Shown here in pieces: positions 1 through 7,110 of a stretch of 42,385 nt of DNA; positions within the stretch are counted from its first letter, which is position 1, and each line of letters begins with the position of its first letter. The notes under the pieces are model-generated. The model saw only the letters and a list, made by a program, of their open reading frames with translations, was not told the origin of the DNA and searched no databases. Source of the stretch: Terramyces sp. JEL0728 (lineage: Eukaryota > Chytridiomycota > Chytridiomycetes > Rhizophydiales > Terramycetaceae); NCBI GenBank assembly GCA_027603945.1, contig JADIIU010000109.1:1-42385 (forward strand). Reading direction: 5' to 3'. The translations under genes were made by a program, and so were the position numbers.

Positions 1-55
1 GAACTCGCGACCCCAGGATTTGCAGTCCCATGCTCTACCACTGAGCTATCACTCC
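1..55 (-). tRNA. tRNA-Cys (GCA), partial at window edge
   Basis: On the minus strand this is identical to the first 55 nt of the complete tRNA-Cys copy at 134-204. It covers the 5' acceptor strand, D arm, anticodon arm with GCA in a CTGCAAA loop, variable region and the start of the T arm. The last 16 or so bases lie outside the window, so this is a cut by the window edge and not a broken gene. Confidence 0.9.
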
Positions 56-133
56 TTGGATGATTTTCGATGCGGTAGATTATTACCGTTATTTATTCTT
101 ACAAATAGTGAAAATGAGCGATTGAATCAAAAA

Positions 134-204
134 GGAGCGAGCGAGGATTGAACTCGCGACCCCAGGATTTGCAGTCCCATGCTCTACCACTGAGCTATCA
201 CTCC
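134..204 (-). tRNA. tRNA-Cys (GCA)
   Basis: A 71-nt cloverleaf with a seven-base-pair acceptor stem (GGAGTGA with TCGCTCC, one G-T pair), a D arm reading AGCTCAGTGGTAGAGC, an anticodon loop CTGCAAA giving anticodon GCA, and a perfect T stem. There is no intron and no encoded CCA. On its own strand it is followed by TTTTTG, a normal Pol III terminator. It is a tandem duplicate of the copy at 1-55, 78 bp away, and a third copy lies at 3444-3514. Confidence 0.95.
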
Positions 205-313
205 ATGCACCAACGAAAAACATTTTTCTCGAGAAACAAATTCATTGCTGTACTTAATGAAATATTCTGGTTTCGCTCTGCAAAAAGCATAATTCGCCTA
301 TAAAAATTGTTTA

Positions 314-745
314 TTAACCGACTAAACCTCCTACATTACTAGATGGCTGGCCGTTTGGATATTTAGTTTGAAAATCTTTCTCACGTCTAAACATTAGGAT
401 GTGTGGTTCAGGTTCTAATTAGTATAAACGTACTGTGAATCATGTAATGTATCCAACCTGGGCTCTGTTTAACTCCGAATTGCCTCCATTCATGTTCAGC
501 CATCAATCTGCCCTGAGGCATCCACTTTGCTACATTAAATCCAATCAACCTATTTGCTTTGGAACGTTTACATGTCTATATTCGTATTCGTCGTCGTAGT
601 AGCGTGGTGAGTAATAAATATCGTCTTCCTACATTTAATCCTTGATTACGTATTTCATAACATCCTGATCCCTTTGTTCTGCTTCGTTGCTTTTCCTTGA
701 TCTGTTCCCAAAGGAAAACTTGCCATCGCTTGAAATGGAAGACAT
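314..745 (-). CDS. CKS1: Cyclin-dependent kinase regulatory subunit Cks1/Suc1
   Basis: A small adaptor that binds CDKs and phosphorylated substrates in cell-cycle control. The gene is split by three tiny introns at 629-649, 530-549 and 415-433 (21, 20 and 19 nt). Spliced, it gives 123 residues. The family signatures are all visible: IYYSPRYYDDEYEYRHV, then the HEWRQFGVKQSPGWIHY block with the conserved W and G, then PEPHILMFRR, the last beta strand. The N-terminal 32 residues are serine-rich and poorly conserved, and the tail after FRR is short. The ATG at 745 begins MSSISSDGKF. Because no exon exceeds 101 nt, single-frame reading misses it. It is divergent from RPA12, with 302 bp between start codons. 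The identification is very secure; the C-terminal dozen residues are less so. Confidence 0.93.
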
Positions 746-1047
746 TTTTGTTACTAGCACCAGATGGGAAAAAATGGTTCTGGACAAAAATCGAACCACA
801 AAGAAAAGAATAGAAATACAGCAACTATAAAGCCGATATGGCCGACTGCTGGATTATTTGATTTCGTATTGCGAGTGCGCATCCAGAAAGCTGCTGATCT
901 AGTATAAAAAACCACTTTTTGAAAATCATCCGGAATCGAGTTGTTGAAGATTTGTTGAACAGATTCGACTCGCAATAATCTAATTTTTAGGCTATAGCAA
1001 AATATCTGCCTTGTGTTTTTTTGAAACTTTTTCAAACAAAAAAAATT
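746..1047. other. Divergent intergenic region CKS1 / RPA12
   Basis: 302 bp between two outward-facing start codons, so it must hold both promoters. I see no RNA gene and no conserved reading frame. Open frames across it are shadows that run into RPA12 on the opposite strand. An A-rich run lies immediately before the RPA12 ATG. Confidence 0.6.
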
Positions 1048-1470
1048 ATGAAGGAGCATTCGTTGGTATTTTGCCCCGACTGTGGATCTTTGCTGGACCA
1101 GCCGTCGGGAGAAGATGATCATGTAGAATGCTATTGTTGTCGCACAGTGGTGCCAGCTTCTCGTAATTGAATTATAATGTAGAATTTGAATCCGTTGAAA
1201 TTGTAACTAAAAGCAGGCCAGATGTATTTTTAAACAAACCGAAAATCGCTGTGGAAAGTGCAGATAGACATAAGCATTTAAAGGAAGGGGCAACTGTAAT
1301 TGACAATAACTTTAGATTCAAGACAAGTGCCCTAACTGCGGCCACCATGAAATGGTTTTCCATACAGCTCAGCTGCGTTCTGCTGATGAAGGGCAAACGG
1401 TATTCTACAACTGCGTAAAGTGCGGGTAAATTTTCGTTAATCTAGTCACAAATACAGCATCAACTCTTAG
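1048..1470 (+). CDS. RPA12: DNA-directed RNA polymerase I subunit RPA12
   Basis: The TFIIS-like small subunit of Pol I, acting in RNA cleavage and termination in the nucleolus. Three 20-nt introns (1163-1182, 1296-1315, 1426-1445) leave 120 residues, close to the 125 of yeast. The N-terminal zinc ribbon shows CPDCG and CYCC. The C-terminal ribbon shows [10 protein letters not shown], then [19 protein letters not shown], which contains the invariant RSADEG with the catalytic acidic pair, and ends HKYSINS. Without splicing the frame breaks after residue 39, inside the third ribbon and at the end. All three introns begin GTAA and end in TAG, with TAAT or TAAC just before. It lies 70 bp upstream of CFAP100 on the same strand. 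Confidence 0.95.
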
Positions 1471-1540
1471 TCTAATAAATTAATATCTTTCAAATCACAT
1501 TATTTCTGTTATACAGTGACGCAATTCTGCTTTCACGAAA

Positions 1541-3306
1541 ATGTCAACGCAGATAAAACCTCCAGCAACGAAAAAACTGAATGCAGGGCCAATTGCCCCT
1601 AAATCAATTGGTATTTGAATGCTAATGATAGTCACACCGCGAAGTCGCATTTTGAAACTTCCAGAAATACATAGATCAGGAACTGTCGGAGAGCTGGATA
1701 GCAATCCGAAAAAGATAGAGCACGAAAACCCATTTCATATGCCTACAGATGTCGAAGTCTTTGCACTAAGGGAAAACGACAGGAATTTGAAAAGACAGAA
1801 AAAACAAGAAATGAATAACAAGAGTATTTATGAAAAGCACTCGTCAAAGAAAAAGAATTTCAAAGCATTGCTGGCAGAAGATCAGGATGATATTGAATTT
1901 TATAAAGGGATTCGAAAGAGGGATGTTGATAAAGTATTGGCAGCTCGACAAACGCGCGGTAACAAAAAAGCTGATGGTAGCTGATAGACATTTAGGAAAA
2001 GAGAATTTGCAGGATTTCATTGACAAAAAAAGGGAAATGTTTCTTGTCCACTATGCGCTTGGAGTGAAGCGAGACGAAATGCGTAAATTAGAAATGATTG
2101 CTCAGGTAAAAATATCTAATTTCAGAGAGAGGAGCAGAAACTATTGGATGACGAAAAAGCACTAGAAGAAGATGCAGCAAAATTTGACGCATTTTTAAAA
2201 GAGAATGATAAAAACTCTGTTGAAGCAATCAAAAAAGCAGAAATGGAAACAAAGGCAAAGCTGGAAAAAATCCAAGAAATCAAAAAGCTGAATGTGTCAA
2301 TTATGAGTATTCGTAGCGACATGACAAAGAACGAAGATCAACTCAAAGATTTGCAAAGGTACAGGCAATTCCTGGACAAGTTGACTCCAGCCGAATTCTT
2401 GGCCGCAAACAAGGTTATTTCATTGTAACGTAGAAAGAAGTTCAAAAAGATGACCAATCAAAGCTAAAGAAAGGCGGTTCTCAATCAAAATTGCTTGAAT
2501 CCGACGATAAAAAGAATGCTGCTGCAGACGATGACGACTTCCTTGATGCAGATCAAGCTTTGATTTATTTTAAAACCCCGGATCAATTACTAGATATATT
2601 TGCTGAACTGGAAGAAAATAATTTGGCAATGATTCAAAATTGCCAAGAAACTGAAGAAACCTTGGAAGAGTTAAAAGCCAAAATTGCCGAAACCACAGCA
2701 AAAATGGAAAATGAAACAGCAAACCTCAACCAGCAAATAGAGTTTTTGAATATTGCAATTGCAAAAGAAGAAGAAAAGGCGAAAATGCTGGAAGAAAGGG
2801 CAAAGTAAATTCATCTTAATTTAGGATGTTTACTTCCGGCGCAATGGGCGGCGACTCTCAAGAAAAGATGCTGGATGATTTGAATCATAAAGTAAAAGAA
2901 GTATATAGAAGATGCCTTGGTGACAATGATGGGGATCTATCTACATTGCAAATGCTTACGAGCATCGAAAATAGACTGGAACAACTATTCGAACAAATCG
3001 AGCTAATGCCTCTGGATAAAGTAGAAGAAGCTGAAAAAATGAAAGATAAAGAAAGAAGACAGCGTTTAAGAGAAGAAAAGTTGGAGGCCCAACGAGCACT
3101 GCAAGAAGAAAGAGTCCAGAGAGCTTTGGAAAGAGCTCGTGCGCCAGTAAAGAAAAAGGTAACTATATTTAACGCAGACTGGCAAACCTGTGGTGTTTCG
3201 ATCTGCACCACCGCAAAAAAAGAAACTTGAAGAACACGATACTAAAAAGAAGGAAGAAGGTGATGAGCCATTAATTATAGAGGATCTGGAGTACTACTGG
3301 AGCTGA
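1541..3306 (+). CDS. CFAP100: Cilia- and flagella-associated protein 100 (CFAP100/CCDC37)
   Basis: An axonemal coiled-coil protein linked to inner-arm dynein regulation (the MIA complex in algae). Six introns of 19-22 nt lie at 1611-1631, 1959-1980, 2106-2125, 2414-2433, 2805-2824 and 3159-3177. The spliced protein has 547 residues, against about 611 in human. Family blocks in order: NPFHMPTDVEVFALRENDR near residue 60, a basic coiled coil, FIDKKREMFLVHYALGVKR with RKLE, then EEDAAKFDAFLKENDKNSV and ETKAKLEKIQEIKKL, and YFKTPDQLLDIFAELEENNL with the following NCQETEETL. The C-terminus is charged coiled coil. It shows that the organism builds a motile flagellum, so a zoosporic life stage is expected. 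The start ATG begins MSTQIKPPATKK. Confidence 0.93.
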
Positions 3307-3443
3307 AAGCATGTTTAACTAATAAATTATCGAGTCATTAAAGACCGCATTTTTAATATTATTGCTGTTTCGCATTGTTATCTAGATTAGCGATATTATT
3401 GACTCAATTTATGTAATATAGCAAGGATGAAAAACCACTTTGT

Positions 3444-3514
3444 GGAGTGATAGCTCAGTGGTAGAGCATGGGACTGCAAATCCTGGGGTCGCGAGTTCAA
3501 TCCTCGTTCGCTCC
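3444..3514 (+). tRNA. tRNA-Cys (GCA)
   Basis: The third copy of the same 71-nt tRNA, with one C-to-T change in the T stem that turns a G-C into a G-T pair. The anticodon loop is CTGCAAA. It is followed directly by TTTTTT, the Pol III terminator. It lies between the 3' end of CFAP100 and the 3' end of the convergent 466-residue protein gene. Confidence 0.95.
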
Positions 3515-3584
3515 TTTTTTCCAACTTGGAATTGTTTTGCTAAAATCGAAAACATGATTGAAACCAATATTTAAAAACATGCGT

Positions 3585-4985
3585 TTAATACTTTCTGAAT
3601 TTGGCCTGAAGTTGGGAGACAAGCAGCTTCAAACTGTTTACCAGGGCATCCAGGTTTGCATTGAGCATGGTCAAGCTGTGGTAGAACTGCACCCGCAAAC
3701 TTTTCGATAAGCTATTCAAGTACGATAGCCAGTTTTGCAGTGTGACGGCGCTGTACTTGGCTGCGGAATCCAATTGCCGGATGAGATATCCCAGGTACAA
3801 TTTGTAAGTTTCAAATAACCCAAGCAAGTATTGGTCAATCTGATAATCTACATAAAGCTGTTTCAATTTTCTAAATCCTTCCGCAACGTAGAACTTTGCC
3901 AATAACAGCCGACTAATCAAAGTAGGTTTGATTAATGTCCAAGCTTCAAACAGCTGTAAAAATACTGGCCGCATTAGAATTGCGATTTGATTGCTAATGA
4001 GTGCAAGTTGATATCTAAATTGTCTGATAAAGAAGCTGGTGATTGTGAATGGGAATGCTAAAATTGTCCAATACGATTCCACAGCGAATTTGATTCCCGA
4101 AAAAGATACTTCAGCCAGAACTCTGCATTTGTCAATGATAAACAAGAGATATGGCATTATCAAAGGCCGATATGTCTTGTCAAACTGTTCAAGAACCAGT
4201 ATTACAGAATAGATGAATGACTTTACCACTGGCCAAATTCTTAATGCTACTTGCTTGGACTGTTCATACAACGGCACCAACTGTTCGTCATATACCTTGT
4301 TGTAGAGGGCCAAGCAGAAATTGGCAGATTTTATCCAAAAGTTCCAAAACATTCCAGAATACTTGTATATGAGGGCTTTAGTAGTATTGTATATATAAGG
4401 TCCATGTTCATTTATCAGCCGATAGGTTTCAATCCAAAATTTCAACGTGTATTCTATAATCTTTTCTATAACTGGCGTAACCACTTGAGATATCGGGTCC
4501 AGAATGTATTTTGAAAACAGTCTAATTGATAGCCTTACCCAACGAATTTGAGCAACGATAAATTTGAATACCGCGTTGGCTAGTGACCGGAAGAATGGCC
4601 CTAGCGAAATCAACTTTAGTATAAAAAAGTGAAGCATCGATAGATATGAATGAACAAATATCCTAGTTGCCAAGTAAACCGTCAATGGTCCAAAGAGAAT
4701 GATTTTTTCAACTTTCGAATCCAGTGGCCGAGCTTGGGCATTCATTGTCGGTAATTTGACTGAATTAATGAATACTAATGATTCCGTATCAAAATATTGT
4801 CCAAATTCCGATAAAAAGTATTCCTTCATTGTTCGAAATGCAGCGTATATCATTACACAGAATAAGAGGGTTATATAGAGCGATATGAGGGTTGTAGTGA
4901 TAAAGAATAGTGATACGGGGTTGAGTAATATGAGGGCAGTTGTTACATGCAGTAGAATGGAACTACCTGCGTTTGGTTTCGACAT
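3585..4985 (-). CDS. Hydrophobic protein with repeated amphipathic helices, unknown function
   Basis: An uninterrupted frame of 466 residues from the ATG at 4985. I do not recognise a family. Residues about 9-50 form two membrane helices, and about 90-130 hold more hydrophobic helix. The rest is a long run of aromatic- and leucine-rich amphipathic helices with few acidic residues (for example FWNFWIKSANFCLALYNKVY), without cysteine motifs or catalytic signatures. Such a composition suggests a membrane- or lipid-surface-bound protein, perhaps of lipid droplets or ER, but that is inference. It lacks the introns that most neighbours have. It is convergent with the tRNA-Cys at 3444-3514. Confidence 0.75.
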   Translation of the reverse strand: MSKPNAGSSILLHVTTALILLNPVSLFFITTTLISLYITLLFCVMIYAAFRTMKEYFLSEFGQYFDTESLVFINSVKLPTMNAQARPLDSKVEKIILFGPLTVYLATRIFVHSYLSMLHFFILKLISLGPFFRSLANAVFKFIVAQIRWVRLSIRLFSKYILDPISQVVTPVIEKIIEYTLKFWIETYRLINEHGPYIYNTTKALIYKYSGMFWNFWIKSANFCLALYNKVYDEQLVPLYEQSKQVALRIWPVVKSFIYSVILVLEQFDKTYRPLIMPYLLFIIDKCRVLAEVSFSGIKFAVESYWTILAFPFTITSFFIRQFRYQLALISNQIAILMRPVFLQLFEAWTLIKPTLISRLLLAKFYVAEGFRKLKQLYVDYQIDQYLLGLFETYKLYLGYLIRQLDSAAKYSAVTLQNWLSYLNSLSKSLRVQFYHSLTMLNANLDALVNSLKLLVSQLQAKFRKY

Positions 4986-5359
4986 TTTTGTTTGAGGAGA
5001 AATTTATTTCGTGAGCACATGTCAATATCTACTTGAGAGCCAGAATCCAGAGTCTTCAGCAATTAGGGAATTGTTTGAAATACTCTCTTGATCTATGGCT
5101 GGCGTTGCGCAGCTGATACCACCACTGGATGAATTTAGCTTTCCGTCATTAATTTTATAAATTTGCAAATATCAGCCAGTATATAGGTAAATTCAAATTG
5201 GTCGGACAGTTCAAGTCAAGTCCGGACATATCATGCGTCAAGGATACAATGATCGAGCAGCACAGCTCTACCGACAGACTAGCAATGAGTCATTCAGAAC
5301 TGGATATTCTCCATGCTGGATTTTTTCTTTCCAAATTCTTTCCTGTAATCACAAACTAA
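4986..5359. other. Divergent intergenic region before the SSXT gene
   Basis: 374 bp between the start of the 466-residue protein (minus strand) and the start of the SSXT protein (plus strand). It holds a 61-codon open stretch on the plus strand (about 5175-5359) that ends in TAA directly abutting the next ATG, and a possible upstream exon from the ATG at 5094. Joining these would need a 31-nt intron without the usual branch motif, so I do not call a gene. No RNA gene is seen. Confidence 0.5.
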
Positions 5360-6088
5360 ATGCAAAACAAAGAAATTGCAACAATTCCTGAATTTAATCA
5401 TTCAACAATCAACCAAGTACTAGAAATTAATCGCAACCTGATACAGATATTGACAGAGTATCAGAATAATGGCTGGTACGGACAAGAGTATAAAATCTAT
5501 TACCAACGGCTTCAAACCAATTTGCAGTTCCTAGGAATAATTGCTGACTCATTACCTCGCATACCTCCTAATACAGAAAAGAAGGAGGATACAGCTGCGA
5601 TCAAGGATAGTCAGAGCCTGAAGAGTCAAAATTCTCAATTTGCCTATCAACCTCAAATACCTGGCTTAAACCTAAAGGGCATCACCAGAAGGGACATAAT
5701 TACGTCTTTACCTGCGCCAACTATGGTATTGGTGGACGGTAAATCTATCCCACCGTTTGTTGGAACCAATCCGCAACAAGAGCTATCTTATTCAGGGTTA
5801 AAAATAGTCGATGAAGATGTCGCAAGAGACCTGATGACAAGCACAATAGGAAAGAGCAACAAACAGCAGGTATACTCCTGGTCTAGCGACAGGAGCGACA
5901 GTGAAAGTGAAGACAAGAAGGACGATACAGAGACAGATGTCGAGGAAAAAAAGGACTTTCAGTGGAATCCCCCTCCAATAGAGAATATCGACAACGCATG
6001 GATCAACCATAAATGGGACTTGCCCGTTTTCGATTCCCTTTCGAATAATGCTGATTTGGACAATCTGTTTTCAGAATTCGACCTCTAA
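5360..6088 (+). CDS. SSXT (SS18/GIF-like) domain protein, probable chromatin coactivator
   Basis: 242 residues without introns. Residues about 10-64 match the SSXT domain of SS18 and plant GIF coactivators. STINQVLEINRNLIQILTEY aligns with the family pattern of a helix ending in an LIQxIxxYQNxG motif, followed by YYQRLQTNLQFLGIIAD, where the domain typically ends in a NLxxLAxIAD-like motif. In animals this domain tethers SS18 to SWI/SNF (BAF) ATPases. The rest is disordered: an acidic DSESEDKKDDTETD stretch near residue 175-195 and a C-terminal patch with WNPPPIENID and DNLFSEFDL that could be an activation or docking segment. The QPGY-rich tail of SS18 is absent. Role as a remodeller subunit is inference from the domain. 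Confidence 0.75.
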   Translation: MQNKEIATIPEFNHSTINQVLEINRNLIQILTEYQNNGWYGQEYKIYYQRLQTNLQFLGIIADSLPRIPPNTEKKEDTAAIKDSQSLKSQNSQFAYQPQIPGLNLKGITRRDIITSLPAPTMVLVDGKSIPPFVGTNPQQELSYSGLKIVDEDVARDLMTSTIGKSNKQQVYSWSSDRSDSESEDKKDDTETDVEEKKDFQWNPPPIENIDNAWINHKWDLPVFDSLSNNADLDNLFSEFDL

Positions 6089-6224
6089 TATATCCAATTT
6101 AATATCCATTTTTATTTTGAATCCAATTTATTGGTCAGTGTAAACGAGTGATTTCAAATGGTCGATACGAGCTTTTTGTTCTGCTTTTACTTTAGGATCA
6201 ACATATCTACATTTAATATACTAA

Positions 6225-6419
6225 TTACGGGTTCCAGAAGTTGTAGTAAAGGAAACCTGCCCAAGCAGCAACCGGGATAGCCAAACGGTACCTGTATTTG
6301 AAGAAAAGACGGTCAGATAACTCTCCAAGTGTAGTTGATGAATTGACTCCAGAAAGGTCTGGGAGGATTTTTGTGGATGAGTGACGAACTAGTTTAGGAG
6401 CGAATCTGATTGGATTCAT
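6225..6419 (-). CDS. Small single-pass mitochondrial membrane protein, unassigned
   Basis: 64 residues from the ATG at 6419. The N-terminus (MNPIRFAPKLVRHSS) looks like a mitochondrial presequence: basic, hydroxylated and without acidic residues. The C-terminus RLAIPVAAWAGFLYYNFWNP is one short membrane helix ending four residues before the stop. This layout is typical of accessory subunits of respiratory complexes or of ATP synthase, but no subunit-specific signature is visible. An upstream in-frame ATG at 6503 would add 28 residues; I prefer the internal one because it starts the presequence. The same strand carries ATP synthase subunit f 263 bp upstream. Confidence 0.65.
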   Translation of the reverse strand: MNPIRFAPKLVRHSSTKILPDLSGVNSSTTLGELSDRLFFKYRYRLAIPVAAWAGFLYYNFWNP

Positions 6420-6682
6420 GATGAGAAAAAACTTTTTTGAAAGTGGAAAAGAAACCAAATTATACCAGTAAGTGCTAAAGAACTGCAGCAAATGATGCTT
6501 CACAAGTTAAATTGATTTGCAGGACATGGCTCAGCGAACACGGGAAAGTTGCACCTCAATTCATTTGGTAACGTATCTCACCATATCCAAATCACGTTAT
6601 CCTCCTCAATAGCTTACCTGTTCCACAAATTAATTTCAAATCCAAAATAAAATCTGTTCCAAAAACATATATTTTAATTCGA

Positions 6683-6908
6683 CTAGTGGAATTCGTATCT
6701 TGGGTGATCTACAATTAGCCAAGTATTTACAATGTCCACCTTTAAAGTAAGTTGCGCAGTATCCGATTGGAACCATGACTGCTAAAAAGTGTAATAATGG
6801 GACTGGTGAGTTGGTTTCAACATATTTTTCGAAATAGACTTCAAAGAATCCTTTTGGAGCTTGCTTTGCTTTGTTTCCCTTTGGGATTAATTTGTAGAAT
6901 GACTTCAT
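6683..6908 (-). CDS. ATP17: Mitochondrial ATP synthase subunit f
   Basis: A small Fo peripheral-stalk subunit of the inner membrane. One 22-nt intron at 6709-6730 moves the frame so that the protein ends YFKGGHYHPRYEFH, 67 residues in all; reading through the intron gives an unlikely tail. Family features: FYKLIPKG near the N-terminus, GFFEVYFEKYV, then LLHFLAVMVPIGYCATYF as the single membrane helix, followed by a basic and histidine-rich matrix or intermembrane tail. Yeast and metazoan versions are 88-101 residues, so this is a short form. It is divergent from SEC21. Confidence 0.8.
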
Positions 6909-7110
6909 TTTTGCAAAAATTTCTGGGTGTGCTTGTGGGTACTTGCTGGTAAGTCTTCCTAATAATTACTTGATAATATACCAATTTCGCGGAGAGAAGA
7001 AACTCTAGGCGGGATCATTGTTGAAGAAGAGCGGGAGATTATGTTGATGAAACGCATTTTGCAAGTGAAAAAATTTTGGATACGTGGCTGTTGCTTTTTA
7101 CTGAATCTCA

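Noticed and set aside
754..1122. 122-codon minus-strand frame across the CKS1/RPA12 gap
   Set aside because: It starts inside RPA12 on the opposite strand and overlaps CKS1 exon 1 in another frame; no protein-like content.
1160..3230. Apparent frameshifts and separate small proteins along RPA12 and CFAP100
   Set aside because: They are exons of two genes separated by 19-22-nt introns with regular signals; the joined proteins match the families over their length.
5094..5359. Possible small two-exon gene (QYIGKFKLVGQFKSS..., faintly like a replication protein A small subunit)
   Set aside because: It needs a 31-nt intron without the usual branch motif, and its stop directly abuts the ATG of the SSXT gene. 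The similarity is too weak.
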